A stretch of 64,000 bases of DNA, taken from an uncultured candidate division Zixibacteria bacterium (GTDB taxonomy: Bacteria; Zixibacteria; MSB-5A5; SM1-73). Below the pieces are notes generated by a model, which ran no database searches, was not told the origin of the DNA, and saw only the letters and a program-made list of their open reading frames with translations. Made by a program: the position numbers and the translations under genes. This document shows positions 1 through 8,064 of this stretch, in pieces. The stretch is from assembly GCA_903908285.1 (NCBI GenBank), contig CAIVRH010000048.1, forward strand, positions 248,001-312,000, in the 5' to 3' direction. How positions within the stretch are numbered: the stretch's first letter is position 1; every line of letters starts with the position of its first letter.

Positions 1-701
1 TGGGCTATCTCGAATTTCCCCATCTTACGCGCCACCGAGCCGGTATACGCCCCTCTCTCCGATCCGAACAGCTCATTCTCCAACAACTCTCTGGGTATGG
101 CAGCGCAGTTTATCGCTACATACGGTCCCCTTTTCCGATTACTCATGCTGTGGATGGCGCGGGCAAAAAGCTCCTTTCCCGTTCCCGATTCTCCTAAGAG
201 TAAAACCGTGGAGTCGGAAGGCGCCACTTTTTGAATCATCCGCGAAACCTCCTGCATTTTTTCGCACTTGCCGATGATCTCCGCATACCCCAGATTATGC
301 CCCAGTTCCTCTCGTAAAAGGACGTTTTCCGCCATTAACCGGCGGTTCTCTAAAGCTCTCTTTATCAGAACGCTTAGATGGTCGGTATCGAAAGGTTTGG
401 CCAGAAAATCGAACGCCCCCTCCTTCATGGCCTCTACTGCTTTTTCTATGGTACCATAGGCGGTCATCAGGATAACCGATACATCCGTGTCCATTGCCTT
501 AAGGGAAGATAATACTTCGATTCCATCCATATTGGGCAGTTTCAAATCGGATAAAACCAAATCGTATTTTTTTTCTTTGGCTTTCTCCAAGCCCCCCTCT
601 CCATCTATTGCTGTCTCGACTTCATAACCTTCTGCTTCCAGTGTTTTGGAAAGCATTTCTCTCATACTGTCTTTGTCTTCAATCACTAAAATTGAAGGCA
701 T
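1..701 (-). CDS. NtrC-family sigma-54-dependent response regulator (C-terminus outside window)
   Basis: This protein probably activates sigma-54 promoters after phosphorylation by a partner histidine kinase. The visible 233 residues begin [12 protein letters not shown], with a receiver domain whose acidic pocket is E8/D9, whose phospho-acceptor is about D52 (LVLSDLKLP) and whose conserved lysine is in LAKPF. A AAA+ domain follows with Walker A GESGTGKE and the sigma-54 contact loop. That loop reads GAYTGS where GAFTGA is usual. The start is fixed by a GGAAGGAGG ribosome site just upstream. The rest of the AAA+ domain and any Fis-type DNA-binding domain lie before position 1, so the target is unknown. 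No partner kinase is visible. Confidence 0.93.
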   Translation of the reverse strand, partial: MPSILVIEDKDSMREMLSKTLEAEGYEVETAIDGEGGLEKAKEKKYDLVLSDLKLPNMDGIEVLSSLKAMDTDVSVILMTAYGTIEKAVEAMKEGAFDFLAKPFDTDHLSVLIKRALENRRLMAENVLLREELGHNLGYAEIIGKCEKMQEVSRMIQKVAPSDSTVLLLGESGTGKELFARAIHSMSNRKRGPYVAINCAAIPRELLENELFGSERGAYTGSVARKMGKFEIA

Positions 702-958
702 AGCCCCTCCTTCCTGCCTTAAGCAGTTTACACTCCTGAGATATCACATCTTATGTATCGGTATAATTCCAGCCGGGTGAATTAATTTATATGTAATGAA
801 AGTATTATGGTTGATGGAAATTTGCACATCTGCTGGGGATGGACCGTTCTTCTCAATTCAATGTCCGTTTGATTTGGTCATCTCCTCCTTGCACAAACCG
901 GGTAAGATATGCATGGGGACAAGGGGATCACTTTCGAACCCCAAAGAGGAACGTCTTT

Positions 959-1588
959 TTAGGGCTTACAAGTTCGGCAGGGGCTGTAACCTAAATCCAA
1001 AGCCTGGTCTTTGGTCTCGAATCGCATCAAATTGCTGTCGCTTATTTTTTGTGCCCATTGACATCCGGGTCTATGAAACACCAGACCGCGTGAATGCTTG
1101 CTGGCTACATAATATTTTTCCGGTGCTGCCGGAATTGCCCAGATGCCTAACTTTTTAATTCGAGCCTGCTTTTGATAAGCGGTAAGTTCATCCTTGTATT
1201 TAAAATTCGGAGAAATCATATAAACCGAAGCCAGTCCCAATTTGATCAGCTCCGCATTGACCATCAACGTGTCAATCCAGACATAAGCTAAAGTCCTCCC
1301 CCAATTGTCCTTTTGGTCCTTGTCATACTCCAGCTTAAGTCTCCCCTTTTTCAAAAGCTCTTGATTTCTTAAGGTGGCTTCCCGGTAAAAGGCCTGGTCC
1401 TTTTCCGGTGTATCTATCCCGATATACCGGACTCTCTCTCCGTTGGATAGCTCTATGGTATCCCCGTCTATGACCGCTTTAACCCCAAATTGCTTGGAGG
1501 AAGGATAGAAATAGAATATCAGTAAAACAGAAACCAGAACAAAAACTAAGTATAATGATATTTTGGAGCTGACGCGATTCTTCTTCAT
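959..1588 (-). CDS. Membrane-anchored thermonuclease (SNase-like) with C-terminal Cys motif
   Basis: This is a staphylococcal-nuclease-fold protein of 209 residues that probably cleaves nucleic acid outside the cytoplasm. Residues about 10-28 form a hydrophobic anchor or signal. The SNase core follows with VIDGDTIEL, VRYIGIDTPE (R54, E62) and DNWGRTLAYV (R98), which supply the Arg-Glu-Arg triad of the family. The C-terminal roughly 50 residues (HRPGCQWAQK ... YSPCRTCKP) carry three cysteines and resemble the small Cys-rich tail found on some SNase proteins that is related to the Ada metal-binding fold; that assignment is tentative. The gene lies 78 bp downstream of rad50 on the same strand and could be the last gene of the end-processing group. 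Confidence 0.88.
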   Translation of the reverse strand: MKKNRVSSKISLYLVFVLVSVLLIFYFYPSSKQFGVKAVIDGDTIELSNGERVRYIGIDTPEKDQAFYREATLRNQELLKKGRLKLEYDKDQKDNWGRTLAYVWIDTLMVNAELIKLGLASVYMISPNFKYKDELTAYQKQARIKKLGIWAIPAAPEKYYVASKHSRGLVFHRPGCQWAQKISDSNLMRFETKDQALDLGYSPCRTCKP

Positions 1589-1666
1589 GTTTAAGTTATC
1601 AGCTCCTCTTTGTTGTTTAGGTTATTGCTATGCATAGGCAGTTGATCAGATCCCCTCTGCAATTTC

Positions 1667-4060
1667 TCACTGTAGTTCCAGACTGCTGGTGCCGTCTTCA
1701 TTCTCCGTGATATAGACCAGATTTTCCACCGAGTCTTTGATATCGTCTATATGGGTTATCAAAAAGATCTGCCGGAACCGGTTCTTTAGCTTGGCTAATG
1801 CAGTCAGAATATTCTCTTTCCGGAGCGCATCCTGGCTTCCGAAGATCTCATCTAAAATGATAAAGGAGAAATCCACCTGGCTGGATTCGGAGATCAGAAT
1901 GGAGATGGCGATTCTCAAGCACAAGTTGGCCAAATCATTTTCCCCGCCGGAAAAACGGGAAAGGGGAAATTTCTCCCCCTGATCGAAAATGTATATTTCG
2001 TAATCCTCGTCCAGCTCCAAATCCTCATATCGGTTGTCGCAAAGCTCCAAGAACAGTTCTTTGGTATAACGGGCAAGCGTCGGTCGGATGCGCCCGATCA
2101 ACGATACTTTAAAATCCGAAAACAGAGAATCCAATCTCTCTAAGTAACGCTGTTCCTCTTCCCAATCCTTTATCTTTTGTCCCAATTCCACTGTATTTTT
2201 GATCTCCGTGTCGATCTGATCGATCTCCTTTTGCAGTATTTCGGTCCGGTAGTTTAAGTCTTTCCATTCCAGCTCAAACTTGTGTACCTTCTCCCTTATT
2301 TCATTCAGCTGTTTTTCGACCGCCTTATATTCTTCTTCCGAAAACCGAAGATTTGAAATTTCCTCATCCGCTTTTTCTTCTTCCTGCTTTAGATTATGAA
2401 TACTCTCCTCAAGCTCTTTTATCCTTTGCTGCACCAGGGGCAATCTTCTATACTCCAAAGCCAATTCGGTGGATTTCTGTTTCAGCTTTTCTAAATGCTC
2501 ATATTCGCTTTTTAGTTTTTCGTGCAGGGATTCATCATATTCCACCTCTCCCATGCTTTTCAAAATATCCACAAGCGAAAAGAGGTGCTTCTCCTTTTCC
2601 TTAAGACTGTTTTCCAAATTCCCCTTCTCCCCTTCCCAAATAAGAAAACTCTCTACGGATTTCTGAAGCTGATCCCGGCTGGTTTCCCATCCGGTTTTCC
2701 TCTGTTTTAACTCCACCCCTTTTCTTCTTACCACGTCCCTTTCCTGCGCTGCTATCCGGAGCTTTTCTTCCAGCTGATTCCATTCATCTTCCAGGTGCTG
2801 TTTGATCTTATGATAATCCGATCCCATAGGCCGTAAACATCTGTCACACACCGAATCGGGACCCAATTCTTCTATCTGTTCCATCTGCTGCCTGAGTTTG
2901 TTTCTTTCGTCATTGATCGATTTTAACGACGCTTCCAAATTCATGTAACGGCTTCTCTCCTCATCCAGCTCTTTTTCCAGCAGGATCAAATTTCTCTTGA
3001 TCTCTTTTAACTCCTTTTCAACTTCCGTTTTCTGTTCAAGCTCCCTGTTCAAAAGTTCCATTCTCGCTTTATCTGCGAGAAGAGACGTTTCCATTTCCAT
3101 AATCTGAGTTTGGGTCACTTTTCTATGCCCGGCTTTTATCTTCCGTTCGTCCAAAACGGTGATTTCTGTTTTGATTTTATCATAAGAAATCAGGGATTCA
3201 TCCAATCTCTTCAGTTCCGTATCCAGAAGTTCCAGGCTACCCATTTCTTTTTCCAGCAAATTTAACTGTTTTTCCGCACTTTGTTTTTCCGTTTGCTTGA
3301 TTCTTTTCAGCTGGGAAAGCCGGATAAATTCCTCGTTTTTGGACTTCAAGCTCGTCCACAGTTCTTCGGTCCGTTTCAAATCCGAAGTCTGCGACTCGAA
3401 ATCCATCCGGGTAAGTGTGGCTTTGTTCTTCAAGATAGACTGGTTCTCCAGCTTCTTCGACTTTTGCACATCCAGCTCGTTTTTATCCTTCAGGTGAGAC
3501 CGGTTGAAATCCAATCGCAGTTCCACCTCTCTTTTATCTGCACGGAGGGTTTTTAAAGACGTGTCGATGTTTTCTATTCCCAGCATCCGGGCTAAAAGCT
3601 CTTTTCGTTTGTATGGTTGAAAATCAGATAGAGCGTTGAGTTCTCTCTGCTTGGCATAAAAAGAGGTCATAAAGGCCGGGTAGTCCATATCCAGAGTTTT
3701 TTCGATCAGATCGTTGACCGGATTGTTCCCCCGGGCTTCCGGCTTCTTGTTGATCAAAACCGAGGCATCCATGGTATTGGACGCCCCTTTTAGCTCCCGC
3801 ACCACCTGGTAATTATCGCCGTGTAGTTCAAAATCCAGAACCGCCAAACAGCGGTCCGATTTCCGGGCAAAGACGGATTTGATCTGGTCCTTGCTGGTTC
3901 GAGAGGCATCGGTCCCGAACAAAACCCAGGCGATGGCTTCCATCAAAGTGGATTTCCCCGTCCCGTTGTTCCCGATGATCCCCACTATCCCGTCCGGAAA
4001 CTCCATCTCTGCGTTTTTGAATCTGCGATAATTCTCCAGATGTATCGATCTTAATTGCAT
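1667..4060 (-). CDS. sbcC: Rad50/SbcC-type SMC ATPase
   Basis: This is the ATPase subunit of the Mre11-Rad50 (SbcCD) complex, which recognises and processes DNA ends and hairpins. The 797-residue protein starts MQLRSIHLENYRRF. Walker A is GNNGTGKST (near residue 33), a long coiled coil is interrupted near residue 406 by the zinc hook CDRC, and the C-terminal lobe has the ABC signature FSGGEND and Walker B FIILDEIFGSQD. The length is nearer to archaeal Rad50 than to the E. coli SbcC of over 1,000 residues. The gene follows mre11 after 29 bp, so the two are almost certainly cotranscribed. The ribosome site is weak. Confidence 0.96.
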   Translation of the reverse strand: MQLRSIHLENYRRFKNAEMEFPDGIVGIIGNNGTGKSTLMEAIAWVLFGTDASRTSKDQIKSVFARKSDRCLAVLDFELHGDNYQVVRELKGASNTMDASVLINKKPEARGNNPVNDLIEKTLDMDYPAFMTSFYAKQRELNALSDFQPYKRKELLARMLGIENIDTSLKTLRADKREVELRLDFNRSHLKDKNELDVQKSKKLENQSILKNKATLTRMDFESQTSDLKRTEELWTSLKSKNEEFIRLSQLKRIKQTEKQSAEKQLNLLEKEMGSLELLDTELKRLDESLISYDKIKTEITVLDERKIKAGHRKVTQTQIMEMETSLLADKARMELLNRELEQKTEVEKELKEIKRNLILLEKELDEERSRYMNLEASLKSINDERNKLRQQMEQIEELGPDSVCDRCLRPMGSDYHKIKQHLEDEWNQLEEKLRIAAQERDVVRRKGVELKQRKTGWETSRDQLQKSVESFLIWEGEKGNLENSLKEKEKHLFSLVDILKSMGEVEYDESLHEKLKSEYEHLEKLKQKSTELALEYRRLPLVQQRIKELEESIHNLKQEEEKADEEISNLRFSEEEYKAVEKQLNEIREKVHKFELEWKDLNYRTEILQKEIDQIDTEIKNTVELGQKIKDWEEEQRYLERLDSLFSDFKVSLIGRIRPTLARYTKELFLELCDNRYEDLELDEDYEIYIFDQGEKFPLSRFSGGENDLANLCLRIAISILISESSQVDFSFIILDEIFGSQDALRKENILTALAKLKNRFRQIFLITHIDDIKDSVENLVYITENEDGTSSLELQ

Positions 4061-4089
4061 ATTGAACTTTGAATATTGATCGGTTTTCG

Positions 4090-5310
4090 TTAATCGTCGG
4101 CGGTCGGCGGACTGCCGTCGGCGGACATCTGTGTTGACAGATACTTCAATCCCAATTCCAGCAATCTTTCTTTATTTAGATTCTCTACCGGTATTTGGCT
4201 TAAGAATTGATCGAATTCCATATTCAATTTGCCAATTGATGTTTTGGTATCTTGTCTTTCTCCCTTTTCGTCTATTTTTTCAAATTTCAAATCAAAATGA
4301 AAAGCTTTCGATTTCAGCTCCGCAATTTTCCGAAAATCCAATGAGTTGTAAATATGCCCGGGAATATTCTTGATCTTCAATCTTACGATTTTCTCGGAGA
4401 TATCCCTTGTTAGGATTCTGTTTTCAACCTCGTACAGAACCTGTTCCTGATCCAGACTCCTTGCATCGATGGAGAACAATTCTACCATCTCTCTGGTGGG
4501 AACTTTATGAAACTTGATTAGGTTTTGCGGCGGTCGGCGGACGGTGGACGGTGGACATTCTTCAGCTATCGTCTTCAACTCCACCTCCACAAATCCCTTC
4601 TCCTGTCCCAGCTCCCCCATGGACAATCTCTCGGTCGACCCGGCATAGTACACTCTGGGATCGATCTCGCAAAAACGGTGATAATGCCCCAAAGCTACGT
4701 AATCGAAAGGCATCTTCAGGTAAGATGACGGTATCTCCTGCTCCGCCAGCTCCCCCATGGAAAATTCAGGAATTCCGGCAACGACACCGTGCAACATAAG
4801 AATGTTGAATTGCTGGTCCTGGCTGCGGTCGAAGGACTTGAGGTGGTTGACGATCTCTATTTTAGTGATCTCCTTGGCAAAATCATCCTGATTGAGACAA
4901 TGAGGAATCGCATGGATGATGGTATTTCCCAGACGGACCGCTTCATATTGATTTCTGTATACTAAATGTAAATCAGGTGAAAGTACCTCGAAGAAGGAAA
5001 AAACCGATCCCACCGCCCTCTGCTTGGGCGTGTCGTGATTCCCGGAGATGATCACCATGGGAATCTGTAAGCTAACGATTCGCAGTATCTGCCTTATGGC
5101 GAAATTGATGATCCGGTTGGTGGGTCTGACCGTATGAAAAAGATCACCGGAATGCAGGACGAAATCCGGCTTGAGTGCGATTATCTGATCGACTGCAGAT
5201 TGAAAGGAATGGCAGATGTCCTCTTCTCTTTGATTGTACCCGGAAGAAGACAATTTTCGGGAATACCCGCTTGCTCCTAGATGAGTATCCGATATATGAA
5301 TGAATCGCAT
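4090..5310 (-). CDS. sbcD: Mre11/SbcD-type exonuclease subunit
   Basis: This is the manganese-dependent nuclease partner of Rad50 (406 residues). Phosphoesterase motifs appear in order: HISDTHLG, SGDLFH, ISGNHDTP, LMLHGVV and ALGHYHRF, supplying the Asp, His and Asn metal ligands. The capping and Rad50-binding region follows. Two short stretches look foreign: CPPSTVRRPPQ near residue 255 and the extreme C-terminus MSADGSPPTADD. Both are encoded by the same GC-rich heptamer repeat that occurs between genes elsewhere in the window. The catalytic core is untouched, so the enzyme is probably functional. The start MRFIHISDTHLG is typical of the family. Confidence 0.96.
   Translation of the reverse strand: MRFIHISDTHLGASGYSRKLSSSGYNQREEDICHSFQSAVDQIIALKPDFVLHSGDLFHTVRPTNRIINFAIRQILRIVSLQIPMVIISGNHDTPKQRAVGSVFSFFEVLSPDLHLVYRNQYEAVRLGNTIIHAIPHCLNQDDFAKEITKIEIVNHLKSFDRSQDQQFNILMLHGVVAGIPEFSMGELAEQEIPSSYLKMPFDYVALGHYHRFCEIDPRVYYAGSTERLSMGELGQEKGFVEVELKTIAEECPPSTVRRPPQNLIKFHKVPTREMVELFSIDARSLDQEQVLYEVENRILTRDISEKIVRLKIKNIPGHIYNSLDFRKIAELKSKAFHFDLKFEKIDEKGERQDTKTSIGKLNMEFDQFLSQIPVENLNKERLLELGLKYLSTQMSADGSPPTADD
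4097..4126. repeat. GC-rich heptamer repeat forming the mre11 C-terminal codons
   Basis: Units TCGGCGG, TCGGCGG, ACTGCCG and TCGGCGG follow one another in seven-base steps on the plus strand. On the minus strand they encode most of the last residues of Mre11. The same unit family occurs at 4528-4556, near 21858 and near 57624. Confidence 0.7.
4528..4556. repeat. GC-rich heptamer repeat inserted in frame inside mre11
   Basis: Units CGGCGGT, CGGCGGA, CGGTGGA and CGGTGGA stand in tandem and are preceded by GGTTTTG. The intergenic element near 21852 has the nearly identical GTTTTTG before CGGCGGT. Here the repeat is read on the minus strand as PPSTVRRPPQ in a linker between the nuclease core and the C-terminal domain of Mre11. 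Confidence 0.7.
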
Positions 5311-5351
5311 CGAGAACCAATTTAAAGTGACTAGCGCTAAACCTGAATAAA

Positions 5352-5629
5352 CTCATAGGGGCAGGAATTTATCCTGCCCCGATACTCCACTCTTTAGCAT
5401 AATCATAAGTGAGACACTATCGGGATGTTAATACACCTTGGGGATAAGTCGTTTGGTTGTTTTCATGTAAACTGCATGTTCATCCCCCAGCTCATAGGGG
5501 CAGGAATTTATCCTGCCCCGATACTCCACTCTTTAACATAATCATAAGTGAGACACTATCGGGATATTAATACACCTTGGGTATAAGTCGTTTGGTTGTT
5601 TTCATATAATCTGCATATACATTTCCGAT
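5352..5629. repeat. Tandem 139-bp duplication of a gene tail plus downstream hairpin
   Basis: Two adjacent copies, 5352-5490 and 5491-5629, differ at only a few positions over most of their length. They diverge at the end nearest the coding region, where one reads CATGTTCATCCCCCAG and the other CATATACATTTCCGAT. Each copy contains the hairpin GGGGCAGGA-ATTTA-TCCTGCCCC and the final codons of the isoprenylcysteine-methyltransferase-like gene. Confidence 0.9.
5428..5490 (-). pseudogene. Orphan C-terminal tail of an ICMT-like gene
   Basis: The minus strand reads LGDEHAVYMKTTKRLIPKVY and then a stop. The last 13 residues equal those of the intact gene at 5567-6145, which ends YADYMKTTKRLIPKVY. 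No gene body lies upstream; the next bases are the second repeat copy. The residues before the shared tail differ from the intact gene (DEHAVYM against NVYADYM). The tail may therefore come from a lost diverged paralogue rather than a simple copy. Confidence 0.7.
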
Positions 5630-6145
5630 GGGCGAAGAAAGCAGTGTCTTCTCTTCTAAATTCATCCGCCGGATAAACGCCCAAAGAATCGGGAAGAAAA
5701 TGATAAAAAAACTGATCCAGTTACCCAAAGCCCAGCCCAATCCGAAGAAAGTAAACAATGCTCCGGTATATGCCGGATGGCGGATAAATCTATATTCGCC
5801 TGTATTAATAATTTTGTGATCCTTGACGATCGAAACATCCACGGTGAAATATTTCCTCAAAGTATATATGGCTTTACCTCTGATTACTAAACCCAAAATC
5901 ATCAATACCAAACCTCCGTACATTACATAGTAGCGGGCAAATCTTATTAATCCCCATGACTGCACACACCAGAAACCACCCACTATAGTGCTAGGAATGA
6001 TTACCAGCCATAGCCGGCGCAGGGAGGTTTGTTCCTGGCTGGTGACGTCCTCCCTCTTGGAGGAATGGGTAAATATAGCCAATCCAATCTCCGAAATGAT
6101 CCACAAGCCCGAAACAATCCAGACGAGAATATATATCTTAGGCAT
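5567..6145 (-). CDS. Isoprenylcysteine carboxyl methyltransferase family membrane protein
   Basis: This is an integral membrane protein of 192 residues with about five hydrophobic segments. It carries the C-terminal ICMT/PEMT signature GEYRFIRHPAYTGAL, followed by NLEEKTLLSS and a basic tail. Family members use S-adenosylmethionine to methylate lipid-like or isoprenyl substrates; in bacteria the substrate is usually unknown. It sits between herA and mre11 on the same strand but has no obvious link to DNA repair. The start has only a weak ribosome site. Its last codons lie inside a tandemly duplicated 139-bp unit. Confidence 0.85.
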   Translation of the reverse strand: MPKIYILVWIVSGLWIISEIGLAIFTHSSKREDVTSQEQTSLRRLWLVIIPSTIVGGFWCVQSWGLIRFARYYVMYGGLVLMILGLVIRGKAIYTLRKYFTVDVSIVKDHKIINTGEYRFIRHPAYTGALFTFFGLGWALGNWISFFIIFFPILWAFIRRMNLEEKTLLSSPIGNVYADYMKTTKRLIPKVY

Positions 6146-6191
6146 TTCTTATATGAACCCCTATATGGTTTCCCAAATTGCTGAAGGGATT

Positions 6192-6281
6192 GTCATTCTG
6201 AGTCCCGCTGAAAGCGGGACGAAGAATCTCATCCCTGTGACTCACGAGATCTGATAGATACATCGCTTCGCTCGGAATGAC
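6192..6281. repeat. Intergenic palindromic element with GTCATTC/GAATGAC ends
   Basis: The element starts GTCATTCTGAG and ends CTCGGAATGAC, nearly inverse complements of each other. It contains the internal hairpin GTCCCGCT-GAA-AGCGGGAC and a GAAGAATCTCATCCC core. Elements of this shape are common dispersed non-coding repeats in bacterial genomes; no coding capacity is seen. Confidence 0.6.
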
Positions 6282-6378
6282 GTCATAATGTTTATGGTCT
6301 CTTAAAGAATCGCTAACACCTTCGCATCCATCAGGTGAACAAGATGACGTTCCGAATGAATCGTATTACCAATTTCTA

Positions 6379-7935
6379 TCAGAAAAACTCCCGGTCGATT
6401 TGGGTCTTGGTATAAACACCTCCGGTCTGACTTCTGTTTTTCAACCATTCTTCATACAAATAGATCTTAGCCGGAATGGCAAATGGTGATTGGGGAGAAG
6501 TTATCAATGCCTCCCCCGCTTCCAGCATCTGAATTTCTGTTCCCAAATCGGATATATCCTGCTTGGCAGACGATTTGACTATACTTCTGTCCCTTTCATC
6601 TGCTAATCCCAAAATAAAGAGGGTGTTGAATTGTGACAAAAGCTCTTCGTCGATCAATTTAGGCTGCTGGGTAATTGCGCACAAACCGGTTTTGAATTTC
6701 CGTCCTTCTCGTGAGATCTGGGCAAAAATATTCACATCCGATCTGCCCTTCTGGGATAACACCCTCTGCGCCTCTTCCATAACAATGATCGTGGGAAGAA
6801 GTTTTTTGAATTTGACCGGGTCTTGATAATCTTTACTGTGATGGTGAAATACCGCTCTGGATAGAACCGCGGATATCAAAAGCTCCTCCTGTTCGGACAT
6901 GTTGGAGGTATCGACCAAAACCAGCTTGCCGGATTCTAAATCGTTGATTACGTTATTGGTAATGGATAACTTGGGATCCTGGTGAATGAAGGGGAGCCCC
7001 AGGATATGTTCCACTCTTCGCTGGATCACCCCTGCAGTCGACTCAAAAAAACCTCCTCCTCCCGACAACTCGAGAATGAGACTCTTGATATCGGCCTGAA
7101 GTGTTTTTTCCATCCAGGTATCACGATATTTGAATCTCAAGGCATATAGCATCTCCACCTGCGGCTGGGTGAAATCGTAGATGTGACGAAAATCCTTTAT
7201 GTCTATCTCCCGTGGACTGATTTTCAGCTTGTTATGTGGGCCGTTTAAATCCCGCGAGCTGTATATCCTCAGCCGCGTCGATGCCAACGGATGATCCACC
7301 AAGCCCTTATGGGTCGCATCTCCTCCCCCGTCGTAGTACTCGCCATGCGGATCCAAGATTAACATCCCGTATTTCCCCGATTCCAGAACCGCACCTGCCA
7401 GTGTTTTCATCAGATTGCTTTTACCCATGCCGGTGGTGGCAAATATTCCGATATGATAAGGAAAAACATCCCCGGATATACCAACCGGAAAATCCAGTAT
7501 CTCCTCACCCGATCGTAAGAACCCCACCTGCAAATCTCCCATAAACTTTTTTAGGAATTCAAAATCATTCTTACCGGGGATTCTCACCCTGGAGAAATGG
7601 GAAGGTATGGTCTTGGGCTTATGGAAAACGTTTCCCTTGATATATCCCAATAGAACGCACCGTCCTGTTTTATACAGCCTTCTTTCCTTCTCATGAAACT
7701 GGAAGGACTCATTTTGCCGGTCCAAAAGCATCATATTTCCTGCGGTTCTCTCTGCCCAGTTGGGATCAGATGCCTCCACCCCGTAGCTTATGTCCACTAC
7801 TCGCAGGTAATAGGGTAAACCCTTGTCCTCGTCCTCGGCGATGAGGATATCCCCCAGATGCAGATCCTCTTCATAAAACGTCCGGAAATAGAGTTCGGTA
7901 ATCCTCTTGCCTGTGATTCTTCCTTTGTAGTTCAT
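6379..7935 (-). CDS. herA: HerA-type hexameric DNA translocase/helicase
   Basis: This HerA/FtsK-superfamily ATPase (DUF87 type) pumps DNA and works with the nuclease NurA in end resection. An N-terminal beta-barrel-like (HAS) region covers about the first 140 residues. Walker A is FATTGMGKSNLMK, followed by LDPHGEYYDGG. Walker B is TIIVMEEAQRVL, and an arginine-rich ISREGRKF and sensor-like AITQQP follow. The C-terminus (PAKIYLYEEWL) matches the family. I prefer the ATG at 7935, preceded by GAAGGA, over a TTG 15 bases upstream. It lies downstream of nurA on the same strand. Confidence 0.92.
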   Translation of the reverse strand: MNYKGRITGKRITELYFRTFYEEDLHLGDILIAEDEDKGLPYYLRVVDISYGVEASDPNWAERTAGNMMLLDRQNESFQFHEKERRLYKTGRCVLLGYIKGNVFHKPKTIPSHFSRVRIPGKNDFEFLKKFMGDLQVGFLRSGEEILDFPVGISGDVFPYHIGIFATTGMGKSNLMKTLAGAVLESGKYGMLILDPHGEYYDGGGDATHKGLVDHPLASTRLRIYSSRDLNGPHNKLKISPREIDIKDFRHIYDFTQPQVEMLYALRFKYRDTWMEKTLQADIKSLILELSGGGGFFESTAGVIQRRVEHILGLPFIHQDPKLSITNNVINDLESGKLVLVDTSNMSEQEELLISAVLSRAVFHHHSKDYQDPVKFKKLLPTIIVMEEAQRVLSQKGRSDVNIFAQISREGRKFKTGLCAITQQPKLIDEELLSQFNTLFILGLADERDRSIVKSSAKQDISDLGTEIQMLEAGEALITSPQSPFAIPAKIYLYEEWLKNRSQTGGVYTKTQIDREFF

Positions 7936-8064
7936 CTTATAATCCTTCAATAATCAGTAGGTCGAATATGCCTGCCAGCCATAGGATCGAAGACCTATTC
8001 GACATATTAGCTTTTTACAATTTTGAATTTTGTTTTGCAATTTTGAATTTTGCTCTTTGAATTT

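Noticed and set aside
796-1158. 120-codon open frame opposite the SNase gene
   Set aside because: It overlaps a well-supported gene on the other strand and has no recognisable motif or ribosome site.
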